64,000 nt of DNA from a virus: the IMG/VR virus record IMGVR_UViG_3300025266_000004, positions 1-64,000 of that record, one strand, 5' to 3'. The position numbers and the translations under genes were made by a program. Under the pieces are notes generated by a model. The model did not search any database, was not told the DNA's origin, and saw nothing but the letters and a program-made list of their open reading frames with translations. Positions 19,431-28,434 of the stretch are shown piece by piece. Position 1 is the stretch's first letter, and each line of letters opens with the position of its first letter.

Positions 19431-19937
19431 TCACTTTTTTTGAATATTTTTTTTTAATTTTTCTATCTCATTCCAAAACTGTAGCTTTATAAAATCTGTA
19501 ATACTTGGTAACCCTATATTCTCCTTTATAGCGTATTTAACAAGTCGTTTAATTTTTGTATGCTTCACTTTAGAAAAATCTATTTCCTCAGTATACAGTA
19601 TCTTAAATTGATACTTATCAATAGATTTTTGTTGTATAGGATATATTTCATATATTTCATAAGCACCGTATTTATCTAATAAATACTTATTAAGTTTCTC
19701 AGTTGTTACATACTTATTAATCTCTGTAGTACTATTAGTCACTTTAAGTAAACCTCTAGCTACTAAATCATCTATATTTCTTTGTCCTATTGTCGTATTG
19801 TCATTAGAAGGGTATAAACCTATATATCTCCTTAGTAGACTGAACTTTTTAGTGTGCAAAGTGTACAAATAAAAAAACTGTACTTGTGTTATACCTAAAT
19901 CTTCTAAAGTATCTACATATTCTTTTAAATTTATCAT
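19431..19937 (-). CDS. Unknown protein with winged-helix-like N-terminal half
   Basis: 168 residues. NTTIGQRNIDDLVARGLLKVTN reads like the recognition helix plus wing of a winged-helix domain (T-I-x-x-R-x-I-x-D-L-x-x-x-G-L-I). The C-terminus is lysine-rich. It overlaps the SF2 helicase gene by 4 bases, so it may be a helicase partner or replication accessory factor; this is inference. No family name is assigned. Confidence 0.7.
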   Translation of the reverse strand: MINLKEYVDTLEDLGITQVQFFYLYTLHTKKFSLLRRYIGLYPSNDNTTIGQRNIDDLVARGLLKVTNSTTEINKYVTTEKLNKYLLDKYGAYEIYEIYPIQQKSIDKYQFKILYTEEIDFSKVKHTKIKRLVKYAIKENIGLPSITDFIKLQFWNEIEKLKKNIQKK

Positions 19938-21364
19938 TTTATTTCATATTTTATTTCGTTAATTGTATTTACATTTATTATTTCGTGTATAGAACTGTAT
20001 TGTCTACTAGTTAACCACTCTTGATCTTTAGTATGTTTAAAATATATGTTAATAAGTAGTGCTTTTTCATACTTACCGTCTTTATTAACCCTTTTAACTC
20101 TTCCGCCTCTTTGTTTATACTGTATAGGATTCGATGTACCACTAGTAGTAAGACCTAAATCAATATCATTTTCATCAAAACCTCTATCTAATGCACTTGC
20201 TGTACACATAATTCGAGCTACATTACTTCTAAACAATTCAATAGCTCTTTTCTTTAGTCTAGTTATTCCATGTTTAGATACTTTACCAGTCTTAAGATTA
20301 GGTAACATCTGAGTTTGTAGATTACTATGATAAGCAACACTCACAAGCTCATCTATTTCATCTTTCAGTTTGTCACAAAGTTCATCAGCGAAATCAGTTG
20401 ATTGACTAAAACAAATAGTCTTCAAAGTATTAAACTTTTTAAGTACTTCTACAGCACAATCTAGCTTAGTATTAGAATTATATAACAACTCCTTTCTTTT
20501 CCTAGTATAAGCCATCAAAGACTTAGCGTACATAATGATTGCAAAAGGACTCCAATTCTTATTTATTTCGTTATTCTCAGGAGTAGATGGTAAATTAGGT
20601 TTCCACCCGTTAGCTTCAGCCCACTTTCTACACCATTCCATATTACGAAGTTCAACACCTCTTTCGTCCTTACCACCACCTAGACATTTAGTACTTAATG
20701 AAAATCCTTGGTCACCAAACATTTGAAGTAGTTCTGTAATAGATTCAGAATAGTGTTCATACTGTTTTCTTTCATCAGGCTTTAAATCAATTCCTAAATT
20801 GTATTCAATAAAGTTTGAAAGCCACCCTTCCTCAATAGCTTCTTCTTCTGTTATATAATCAACAACAGGACAATACACATCAAGTATATCACTAACTTCC
20901 TTTCTATCTTTATATGTAGCAGTTAGTCCAAGTAGAAATTTAGTCATAACAATATCACCTCTTAATAAAGCTTGTCGGTCTTCATTGACGTACTCATGTA
21001 TCTCATCGAGGATAGACATATAACAACTTACTCTTTCCAATGCACCCATAACTGTATTAATAACACGAATCTTGAAGTATTTTTCAAGTACTGCTTTACT
21101 ATCAAAATAATCTAGTATTTTGTCTTCCCATTGTTCTTTCATAGGAACACTAGGTACAGTAATATGAAAAGTATAATCAAAATCATGCTCTATATTAGCT
21201 TCAATAATATTACTACATATTAATAAAGTAGTAAACGTCTTACCAAAACCAGTAGGATATACAAGTGTACCGTGTCCATTCTTAATACTACCTTGTATCT
21301 TACTTGTCTTCCACTTCTGTCCACCTTGTACTTGTCGAGAAAATTTATCATCGTCTATCTTCAT
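19934..21364 (-). CDS. SF2 DNA helicase (SNF2/UvsW-like)
   Basis: ATP-driven DNA helicase or translocase acting in replication or recombination. 476 residues with all SF2 signatures: Walker A PTGFGKT (37-43), motif II LDEIHEY (D120-H123), motif III GLTAT (146-150), motif V region RIMCTASALDRGFD, and motif VI QYKQRGGRVKR (about 415-425). Length fits the compact phage helicases of this superfamily. Overlaps its downstream neighbour by 4 bases and follows its upstream neighbour by 3. Confidence 0.9.
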   Translation of the reverse strand: MKIDDDKFSRQVQGGQKWKTSKIQGSIKNGHGTLVYPTGFGKTFTTLLICSNIIEANIEHDFDYTFHITVPSVPMKEQWEDKILDYFDSKAVLEKYFKIRVINTVMGALERVSCYMSILDEIHEYVNEDRQALLRGDIVMTKFLLGLTATYKDRKEVSDILDVYCPVVDYITEEEAIEEGWLSNFIEYNLGIDLKPDERKQYEHYSESITELLQMFGDQGFSLSTKCLGGGKDERGVELRNMEWCRKWAEANGWKPNLPSTPENNEINKNWSPFAIIMYAKSLMAYTRKRKELLYNSNTKLDCAVEVLKKFNTLKTICFSQSTDFADELCDKLKDEIDELVSVAYHSNLQTQMLPNLKTGKVSKHGITRLKKRAIELFRSNVARIMCTASALDRGFDENDIDLGLTTSGTSNPIQYKQRGGRVKRVNKDGKYEKALLINIYFKHTKDQEWLTSRQYSSIHEIINVNTINEIKYEIK

Positions 21365-21367
21365 ATA

Positions 21368-21661
21368 TTAAGCTTTTTTAAAATGGTGTGAAACAAACGG
21401 TTGTGTAGGGTATTCTTTCAAATATACAACACCACAATTCATATCACTTAAATCGGCATTAACAAACTCTAATACATTATATGTTTTATCTTCTTTTATA
21501 TTGTCGTATAAATCAGAATATAAATTTATTATATTAACTTTGTCTTTAGCTTTAAATTCAGTATTCGGTATTTCTATTGGTTCTCTTCTTTTCAGAGGAG
21601 GATTTTTATATCCTTTAGCAGGTGGTTTTTTAATCTTTAATTTTATTTTTATTTTAGTCAT
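21368..21661 (-). CDS. Unknown basic protein (97 aa)
   Basis: 97 residues with a very lysine/proline-rich first third (MTKIKIKLKIKKPPAKGY) and a mixed C-terminal part. Not recognised. The start overlaps the end of the upstream membrane-protein gene by 4 bases, so translation is probably coupled. Confidence 0.65.
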   Translation of the reverse strand: MTKIKIKLKIKKPPAKGYKNPPLKRREPIEIPNTEFKAKDKVNIINLYSDLYDNIKEDKTYNVLEFVNADLSDMNCGVVYLKEYPTQPFVSHHFKKA

Positions 21662-22350
21662 AATTTTATTATATTATACTGTAGTCCGACACCAATGTAA
21701 ATCTTAGGTGTAAAATCACTTGTTATACCGTAACTTACATTCGGTCCAATACCAATCTTTTTATCTTTAAGTTTGATTCTATATGTTCTTGTATCTTTTA
21801 CAGAACTATAAGGATTGTAATTAGTCACTTTAGCATATGGTAAACTCTTAAATAAAGAGATTTTCTCTCTACCTATTACTACACTATATTTATTCTTAAC
21901 TTTGAAATTCAATAATGTACTATCTTTAGTAGCTACTATATTATAATCAACCCATTTGTCATTGTATAAAGTTGTATATACAGCGTTAGAGTCTTTGTAA
22001 AATACATTAGTTACAGAAGACTTGTCTATATTAGTTTCACCTTCAAATACTGTAGCAGAACCACCTCTCTTAATTTCCTTCTTAAAATCATTCACTGTGT
22101 TCTGTAATTCTAGTATTAAAGAATCAGTTGTTTTAAATCTTAGAAAGTTATTAATATCAGTAGTCTCTATAGCTTCTCTTTTAGTCACCTCTCTGTTGTA
22201 TTTGTCTCTATACCGTGATATTTCACTATTAACGGCTGATACAACATTCGACATATCATTATATCTACTTGTTTTAACAGACAATAAGATATACAAAAGA
22301 ATACTAACTACAGTACCTAAAATAGCTACATATTTATATATTTTTTCCAT
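21658..22350 (-). CDS. Membrane-anchored coiled-coil protein, spanin-like candidate
   Basis: 230 residues. An N-terminal membrane segment (about 7-25: VAILGTVVSILLYILLSV) is followed by a charged coiled-coil region (about 35-95) and a beta-rich C-terminus that ends in IGPNVSYGITSDFTPKIYIGVGLQYNI. That ending has the alternating aromatic/glycine pattern of an outer-membrane beta strand. N-terminal anchor plus periplasmic coiled coil is the layout of Rz-type inner-membrane spanins; a one-piece protein reaching the outer membrane is a possibility. Function is inferred from topology alone. Confidence 0.6.
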   Translation of the reverse strand: MEKIYKYVAILGTVVSILLYILLSVKTSRYNDMSNVVSAVNSEISRYRDKYNREVTKREAIETTDINNFLRFKTTDSLILELQNTVNDFKKEIKRGGSATVFEGETNIDKSSVTNVFYKDSNAVYTTLYNDKWVDYNIVATKDSTLLNFKVKNKYSVVIGREKISLFKSLPYAKVTNYNPYSSVKDTRTYRIKLKDKKIGIGPNVSYGITSDFTPKIYIGVGLQYNIIKL

Positions 22351-22400
22351 AGTGGTTTCGTGGTTTTGTGGTTTTACAAATTGGTTCTTCTACGGTATTA

Positions 22401-24650
22401 TTACTTAGTCCAAGTGTCTTTCACTTCGTAGTCTGCGCCCATCTTAAAATTATGTAAATATCTATTAGAAACTTCACACATTTTATCAGCTATATATTGA
22501 GGGAAGAATTCATACTTCTTTGTGTCCTTAAAATCATATATCAATTCATCATGTACTTGTCCTAACATATTACAATCCCAGTTATTCTTATCAATATCAG
22601 CTTGTATCTCTACCATTGCCTCTTTTAACATATCTGCCTGAGTTCCACTAATAGGAATATTTCGAGCCTGTCCATCGACTGCTATCTTATCCATAAAGTC
22701 TAACTCATAATTATACTTTTTAGCATCCAAAACTTTAGGAAACCAAATCCTAGAATTAGTTCTTCTATTAAGTACTAAGTAACCTTTATCTAAAGCTCTA
22801 TTAACATTATTCTCAACCATTCTAAATGTGTCAGGTATTTCAGATTTAATTGAAGCTATATAAATAGCACCTTCAAATTTAGGTATATTAAGAGTTTTTC
22901 CAGCTTTTTTATCATGACAACCGTAAACACTACCAAAAGTCAAGTTTTTACATGGTTTTCTATGTGATTTATTGTTGACTTTTTTGGATACTTCGAAATT
23001 CTTTGCTTTATCTAACAAATCCTTAATCATATCTCTATTTTCAACAGTCTTTTGTAACTTTCCTGTCTCCCAGTCACTTTTTGCTTTCTTAAATCTATCG
23101 TGATATATCTTTTTCCACCCAGCCATAGCCATATGAGAGTGTATATCTTTACTAGACAACTCAAGTAGACGTGCATCTTGTGCTTTACTAGCCATTACAG
23201 TAATTTCTGCACCACTTAAATCACAAGTTATAACTTTATACCCTTCATCTGTACCAAAACATTCTCTTAAATCTATTTTAGCAGGTACATTTTGATTATT
23301 AAACTTGTCAGGTTCACTTCTACCACCTCCTGAATTAAGTCTACTATTAGCAGTAAAACACTGTCCAAAAGAAGTATGTAATTTACCAGTTATAGGATTA
23401 ATCTTTTCAAGGTAATTCTCACCAAAGTTATTAATCTCTGTTTGAGCACCTTTATAAGTAGACAGTAGACCTAAGAAACCAGCCATAGGAGTATCAAAAT
23501 TGGTAATCAAAAAAGCTTCTAACTCTTTAGAATTAGTAGTAAATTCATCACCTGATATCCTCTTAACTATCTTACCTTTAGTATTAATTGAAGGCACAGC
23601 ATAATTACTTTTTTTAGTAGGTAGTGTTTGACCTAATCTACTAAAGATTTCAACTATTTGTGTAGAACTACCGTAATTGATATTACCAACATTCTGTTTA
23701 GGTTTACTAGCAATACCAGTTAAAGCTTTTAAACTAACAGGTTCACCAAATAGCCCTACATTGACTTGTGAAATAGGTTTATTTCTAACTCTATCAAACT
23801 TACCACCAACCATAAACAACCTCTCATTAGTACCTTTCAGTAAAGTATCTCTTAAAGTTCTTACAGTTTTATCTAGTTCACATTGTGTTTCATATACGAT
23901 TTCTTTGTTCTTATTAATGTTCTCAGTCCACTTCTCTTTATTCAGTATATAACCTCTTAATTCAGCTAATCCTAAAACTCTTGACAAAGGAAACTCAATA
24001 CCATCTAATAAAAAGTGCATATCATGTTTATCAATGAACACCATTTGAGCAAGTCTTAACTTGAATAAAGGAGCAATATCACCAGCAGCATATTCAATCT
24101 GATCATTAGTAAAAGAAAACCTGTCCTTATTACCACCTACAAACTGCATACGAACATCTTTATCCATAGCTTCAGGTTTCTCTCTAAGTCTACGCATTAA
24201 AACATTATCTAATCTAGCACTTAAACCCATATTTTGTACAAGTCTTTGTTCAGCTAACATAGTATCATATATAATCTTGAAGTCTATATTCCAGTGTTGC
24301 TTAGACATCTTATAATCAAACTTAAGATTATGACCAAGAAGACAAACTTCGTCTTTATAATCATCTAATCTATCTGTTACATAAGCTCTTATAAAACTAT
24401 CTGTACAGTCAATTATAAACTGATGTTCTTCATTACCAAGAATAATCAATAAAGGATGACTCTTATAAGCATCTAAACCAGTAGTCTCTAAATCATACCC
24501 TAATAAAGGTTTACCATTGTGTTTGTGTTTTGCATTTATTATTAAATCATCTAAAAAATCATCCAAGATGTTTAAGTCTTTGGATGATTTTAAAGCGATA
24601 ACTTCACTACTTTTTACAGTCTTGTTTTTATCTGAGTAGAAATATATCAT
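22401..24650 (-). CDS. DNA polymerase, family A, with 3'-5' exonuclease domain
   Basis: The replicative polymerase of the phage. 749 residues. Exonuclease: Exo I GYDLETTG (D53, E55), Exo II LGHNLKFD (D112), Exo III YAAGD (Y187, D191). Polymerase: motif A CDLSGAEITV (D477), motif B R564-x3-K568-x3-F572-x3-Y576-G577 within RKPCKNLTFGSVYG, motif C QVHDELIYD (H700, D701, E702). All catalytic residues are present. There is no 5'-3' exonuclease domain, as usual for phage family A enzymes. Overlaps the neighbouring gene by 4 bases. Confidence 0.95.
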   Translation of the reverse strand: MIYFYSDKNKTVKSSEVIALKSSKDLNILDDFLDDLIINAKHKHNGKPLLGYDLETTGLDAYKSHPLLIILGNEEHQFIIDCTDSFIRAYVTDRLDDYKDEVCLLGHNLKFDYKMSKQHWNIDFKIIYDTMLAEQRLVQNMGLSARLDNVLMRRLREKPEAMDKDVRMQFVGGNKDRFSFTNDQIEYAAGDIAPLFKLRLAQMVFIDKHDMHFLLDGIEFPLSRVLGLAELRGYILNKEKWTENINKNKEIVYETQCELDKTVRTLRDTLLKGTNERLFMVGGKFDRVRNKPISQVNVGLFGEPVSLKALTGIASKPKQNVGNINYGSSTQIVEIFSRLGQTLPTKKSNYAVPSINTKGKIVKRISGDEFTTNSKELEAFLITNFDTPMAGFLGLLSTYKGAQTEINNFGENYLEKINPITGKLHTSFGQCFTANSRLNSGGGRSEPDKFNNQNVPAKIDLRECFGTDEGYKVITCDLSGAEITVMASKAQDARLLELSSKDIHSHMAMAGWKKIYHDRFKKAKSDWETGKLQKTVENRDMIKDLLDKAKNFEVSKKVNNKSHRKPCKNLTFGSVYGCHDKKAGKTLNIPKFEGAIYIASIKSEIPDTFRMVENNVNRALDKGYLVLNRRTNSRIWFPKVLDAKKYNYELDFMDKIAVDGQARNIPISGTQADMLKEAMVEIQADIDKNNWDCNMLGQVHDELIYDFKDTKKYEFFPQYIADKMCEVSNRYLHNFKMGADYEVKDTWTK

Positions 24651-25159
24651 TTTACATTTTTTAAATTAATAGAGTCTTTAGCAAAAATTACATAATTACT
24701 CCAATGTTTAATTATTTTTGTATCTTTTGGTAAATCATAAGATAATTGTATAAATAAAGCATCTTCTAAAGCACCTTCATAAGAGTCCCATACTCCACCT
24801 AAATTAGGACCACAATGAACACTCCATCCTAAATTAGTGCCACCATCATGCTTACACATAGCCCAATAATAACCACTTGCGTTTCTATGTATCTCAATGT
24901 GTACACCTCTAGTCTCTCTAATGTATCTTTGTAAAAGTGATTGTGTAGGAGCTGTATAATAATTACTACATAAATGTTTATAATTGTGATTTTCAAACAA
25001 ATCTTCTAAATCTACTCTAAAATCTACATCTGTACTACTACCGTTTTCTAAGTAAGGTTCAAGTAATTTTCCATCTTTATAGTAATGTAAACATTCTATT
25101 TCAAACCCTTTTTCTTTAGCTAATTTAGCTGTCTTGAAACTAATTAATTCATCTTTCAT
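24647..25159 (-). CDS. Conserved Bacteroidetes phage protein of unknown function
   Basis: 170 residues. ISFKTAKLAKEKGFE near the start and APTQSLLQRYIRETRGVHIEI in the middle are hallmarks of a family common in Bacteroidetes phages ('fetAklAkekGf ... aPTQslLqkWLRe.h.ihi'), ending with a helical YEGALEDALFIQLSY segment. No activity is known to me. It overlaps both the polymerase gene and the glucosaminidase gene by 4 bases. Confidence 0.75.
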   Translation of the reverse strand: MKDELISFKTAKLAKEKGFEIECLHYYKDGKLLEPYLENGSSTDVDFRVDLEDLFENHNYKHLCSNYYTAPTQSLLQRYIRETRGVHIEIHRNASGYYWAMCKHDGGTNLGWSVHCGPNLGGVWDSYEGALEDALFIQLSYDLPKDTKIIKHWSNYVIFAKDSINLKNVK

Positions 25160-25524
25160 TTTGTCTGTTTTAGTTTATCAATATATAAAGGATCTTCCGC
25201 ATACCCGCGGTCAACTAAAAATGTATAGTAATCACCACCTTTAAAGTGTCTCTTTTGCCATCTTGAATAATAGTCTACACTATCTTTCCAGTTATCAAAC
25301 TTAATATACTGTTTCTTATAGTAGAATCCGAAAATATTATTAACGTCTCTACTACAATTTACACACTTTAAATGACCTGTCTCTAATAGTATCTGCTTTA
25401 GTACTATATCCTTATGTTCAATTGTCGTACTATTCAAGTATTTTTCTACACTATCGCGGTTTTGCGAATAGCCTGTAATAGAAAGAATTGTGGTTGTCGA
25501 CATTAATAATATTATCTTTTTCAT
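25156..25524 (-). CDS. Exported glucosaminidase-like muramidase
   Basis: 122 residues, predicted to cleave peptidoglycan glycan strands in the periplasm. A Sec signal peptide (1-20) ends in ITGYSQ, a cleavage region typical of Bacteroidetes. The mature part has QILLETGHLKC with the family's catalytic-type glutamate E48, then NNIFGFYYKKQYIKF, SVDYYSRWQKRH and GYAEDPLYIDKLKQ. This is the order seen in compact glucosaminidase (GH73-like) domains. It sits within the replication block rather than beside the amidase at 46819, so it could be the early or second lysis enzyme. Confidence 0.8.
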   Translation of the reverse strand: MKKIILLMSTTTILSITGYSQNRDSVEKYLNSTTIEHKDIVLKQILLETGHLKCVNCSRDVNNIFGFYYKKQYIKFDNWKDSVDYYSRWQKRHFKGGDYYTFLVDRGYAEDPLYIDKLKQTK

Positions 25525-25528
25525 ATTG

Positions 25529-25762
25529 TTATTTGTTATTTTTATAGAATATTGTATTAGTATTAGTAACTTCTATTTCTAATCCTTCTATAAAGAACCA
25601 ATTATCTTTTGTTCTTACTATTTTAGTTACTCCTTTTTTACCAACTTCATAATCATCATACCAATCTTGGTAACCATCTTGTAGATTACCATTTTGATGC
25701 CAATTTGTTATTAATCTGATAATTTCTTTATTCTCTATAATTTCTTCATAATCTTCATCCAT
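25529..25762 (-). CDS. Unknown acidic protein (77 aa)
   Basis: 77 residues, acidic N-terminus (MDEDYEEIIENKEI) and a beta-rich C-terminal half. Not recognised. Kept because it is evenly packed (4 and 2 bases from its neighbours) on the coding strand. Confidence 0.6.
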   Translation of the reverse strand: MDEDYEEIIENKEIIRLITNWHQNGNLQDGYQDWYDDYEVGKKGVTKIVRTKDNWFFIEGLEIEVTNTNTIFYKNNK

Positions 25763-25764
25763 AA

Positions 25765-25992
25765 TTATACCATTTCAAATTTATACACTTTTCTTTCTCC
25801 TGCAATAGCTTGTGCAAGTTGTTTACAATTAGCATGACTAGGGTTAAATTGACTACTTGGTGTAACTACTTGTTTCTCTTTACAATCACCTTGAATATCT
25901 AATTCTCCTAAATAGATAACTAACTTAGTACCACCACTAGTCTTAGTTTTAACTTCATTCTCACTTGTTACTCCTTTTATTGTTTCTAACAT
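25765..25992 (-). CDS. Unknown protein (75 aa)
   Basis: 75 residues with no recognised domain. TKTSGGTKLVIYLGEL forms a likely strand-turn-strand, followed by a short helix (ANCKQLAQAIAGE). It lies directly downstream of the Dda-like helicase gene (14-base gap) and may be co-translated with it. Confidence 0.6.
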   Translation of the reverse strand: MLETIKGVTSENEVKTKTSGGTKLVIYLGELDIQGDCKEKQVVTPSSQFNPSHANCKQLAQAIAGERKVYKFEMV

Positions 25993-26006
25993 TTTATTTG
26001 TTTTTA

Positions 26007-27422
26007 TTATATAAATATATTTGCTTGTTTACTTGCTCTCGATAGAGCTACATACCATAATCTTAATCTGTCGTCTCTCTTTTTACATTTATTTAAGTTT
26101 TTACCATTAATAACTACATTTTTAAATGTACTTCCTTGAGTTTTATGTACAGTACAACAGTATCCATAATCTAAGTCCTTTTTAACTACTAGAATACCAT
26201 CTTTTGTAATATCCGACATCACTAAATTGTCGTTCTTAAACTCGTAGTACTGTTTCCATGCTCTACTATTCTGTTTAGCTTCATTCAATTTCTCTATATG
26301 AAGCTCTGTAAATAGCTTATGTCCTCCAGGTGCTACAATAAATATCTGTATATCCTTTCCTTTAGCTGGAATTAGAACAAGTTGATAACCTTTAATACCA
26401 TACTTATTGATTTTAGGTGCATAAGTCTTAATAGTATACTCTTCACTGTTGATTAAAGATAAATTTCCACTCTTATTTATGATACCTTTATAAGCCATTA
26501 GTAAATCATCATGTGTAACAATCAGTTTAGGATTAGTGAATATAATATTCCTAATGAAATCATTCCAATCGTTAACATTCTTATTTGTCCATCCTATATA
26601 CTTAACAAACTCCTTATCATCATCATAAGCAGGTGAATCTCTAAATAAATCAGTTATTGTACCTTCTAATTTTTTCTTATCATTAGTAATAATGTAACCT
26701 TCACCTTTATTATTAATATCTTCATTAGGTTTTGATAAATCTATAATAGACTTATTAGTACCATTAATAATATCATTCCTAACTTTAGCTATCAACTCAA
26801 GTAGAGGGTTGCCTTTCTCTTGCCTAACAATCTCTGTCAGTACTTCAAGATTCTTTACTTTAGTAAAAGTAGAACTCATACTCTCATTAATAGGAGGTAG
26901 TTGGTAAGGATCACCTACATATAGTATTTTAACATTCCAAAACTGTGCCCTTGTCCTTGTCAATCTATCAAGTTCATAGTTTACCATTGAACATTCATCA
27001 ATAATAATCAATTTATAATCTTGAATAAGCTCCTCAGCAAGTTGTGCAAAAACAGGCATATTAATATTATACTTGTCTAGCTCAACATTAGGTCTTAAAC
27101 CTAGTAAGGATTGTAATGTTCTACCAGCTGTCTTAGTCTTTACAGATATTACTTTCTTAGCTTTGTGAGTAGGTGCTGTAACACATATATTACCTTTATT
27201 GTAGTACTTATACTTCTTAATAACTTCTTGTATATATGAATCTACTAAGGTTGTTTTACCTGTACCTGCAAAACCTTGTAAAGTAAATACTACACTAGTA
27301 TTATCTTTGTCAGACCATTCAATCATCTTTTTAAGTACATCTTGTTGTGATGTTGTTAATGGTATTCCGTCTCTTGTTATGTATGTCTCTACTTCATTGT
27401 TAATTGTGTCTTTAATTTTCAT
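26007..27422 (-). CDS. SF1B DNA helicase, Dda/RecD2-like
   Basis: 5'-3' DNA helicase acting at the replication fork or in recombination. 471 residues. Walker A GFAGTGKTT (50-58), motif Ia TAPTHKAK, Walker B IIDECSM (D142, E143), motif III GDPYQLPP (170-177), motif V CCTVHKTQGST and motif VI WYVALSRAS near the C-terminus. This is the Dda/RecD2 set, and the protein has the compact size of T4 Dda. Overlaps the upstream gene by 11 bases. Confidence 0.92.
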   Translation of the reverse strand: MKIKDTINNEVETYITRDGIPLTTSQQDVLKKMIEWSDKDNTSVVFTLQGFAGTGKTTLVDSYIQEVIKKYKYYNKGNICVTAPTHKAKKVISVKTKTAGRTLQSLLGLRPNVELDKYNINMPVFAQLAEELIQDYKLIIIDECSMVNYELDRLTRTRAQFWNVKILYVGDPYQLPPINESMSSTFTKVKNLEVLTEIVRQEKGNPLLELIAKVRNDIINGTNKSIIDLSKPNEDINNKGEGYIITNDKKKLEGTITDLFRDSPAYDDDKEFVKYIGWTNKNVNDWNDFIRNIIFTNPKLIVTHDDLLMAYKGIINKSGNLSLINSEEYTIKTYAPKINKYGIKGYQLVLIPAKGKDIQIFIVAPGGHKLFTELHIEKLNEAKQNSRAWKQYYEFKNDNLVMSDITKDGILVVKKDLDYGYCCTVHKTQGSTFKNVVINGKNLNKCKKRDDRLRLWYVALSRASKQANIFI

Positions 27423-27987
27423 TTTTGTATGTTATTGGTAATATGTATTTACCTGTTTTATTATAGTGTAATATAGCTATAGCAGTAAGACAAGTTAAAT
27501 AACTGTGACGTTCTAGTGGTTCGATATAAAATAACTTTAGTATTAAATCAGATATTCCATCTTTTCCTTTATAATAAAACAAATTATCAAAGTCTTTACC
27601 CTTTATAATGTTTATTGTATTAGTTATAATAGGTAAAGTTTTATATATAGTACCGTCAATCTTTTCACAATGTATTCTATTTGTTCTATATGTGACTCTT
27701 CTCTCTACATCTTCAGGTGTCTTACAATAAAACATATTAATCTCTTTTATCTTATTAATAGTCAATGTAAAGTTGTGTGGACTCTCTCTTGTTACTTCGT
27801 TATATATATAAACATCTAATATACCTGCTACTGTCTTACTAGGAACATCAAAAAATTCAGATAGTTTAATAATATACTCTTTTTTGTCCATTTCTATAGA
27901 CTGTAGACCCTCTGCATCCTTGATAGACTCTAAGAATGAGTCGTAACTACTAGAATAGTACTCTAAATCGTTTCTCTCTCTTTTCAT
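27412..27987 (-). CDS. Unknown protein upstream of the Dda-like helicase
   Basis: 191 residues from the ATG at 27987. A longer frame with a TTG start at 28035 is possible, but ATG is preferred because the extra residues lack conserved character. Helical, no recognised motif; DVPSKTVAGILDVYIYNE and TINKIKEINMFYC are the clearest segments. Co-transcribed with and overlapping the helicase gene. Confidence 0.65.
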   Translation of the reverse strand: MKRERNDLEYYSSSYDSFLESIKDAEGLQSIEMDKKEYIIKLSEFFDVPSKTVAGILDVYIYNEVTRESPHNFTLTINKIKEINMFYCKTPEDVERRVTYRTNRIHCEKIDGTIYKTLPIITNTINIIKGKDFDNLFYYKGKDGISDLILKLFYIEPLERHSYLTCLTAIAILHYNKTGKYILPITYKNEN

Positions 27988-28076
27988 GAATAATATAGTG
28001 TTTTTGGTGTTTGAGGTTCTTAAATTCGTGTACAATCGTTCAAAAGATTTTGAATATTGAAACCTCAGCGACTTAA

Positions 28077-28427
28077 TTATTTGATTATATCTAGTATTTT
28101 AGTACTATCTACGTTATACATAATATAGTGTTTTTTAGTACCTTTATCACATACAAAGAACCTATAACCTGATTTTGATTTAATATCAACACTTACATTA
28201 GTCTTTGTACACTTAATTATAATAGAATTATCAACAAAGTTTTGAAAGTCTGTATCACAAGTCTGTACATAGTCCTTAATAATAGTCTTATTAAAGTCTG
28301 ATATAGTTATGTCTTCATCTGTTGTAATAATGTAATTATCAATATACTCTTTAGGTTTTTTGACTACTACCTTTCTTTCCTTTTTAGGTTTTTTGGTAGT
28401 AGTCAACATCTCTTTTATTTTAAACAT
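28077..28427 (-). CDS. Unknown lysine-rich protein starting MFKIKE
   Basis: 116 residues. The start MFKIKEMLTTTKKPKK resembles the MFKIKS/NFKIKS starts of two other proteins in this block (17943-18386 and 13589-13984), and a basic stretch follows. The remainder is beta-rich (IIIKCTKTNVSVDIKSKSGYRF). No family recognised. Confidence 0.65.
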   Translation of the reverse strand: MFKIKEMLTTTKKPKKERKVVVKKPKEYIDNYIITTDEDITISDFNKTIIKDYVQTCDTDFQNFVDNSIIIKCTKTNVSVDIKSKSGYRFFVCDKGTKKHYIMYNVDSTKILDIIK

Positions 28428-28434
28428 AAATTTA

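Noticed and set aside
27988-28035. N-terminal extensions from TTG codons, as at 28035, 30605, 31860, 32709, 37377, 41589 and 59356
   Set aside because: An in-frame ATG follows closely in each case and usually removes an overlap with the preceding gene, so the ATG starts were used; 31522-31797 still overlaps its upstream gene.
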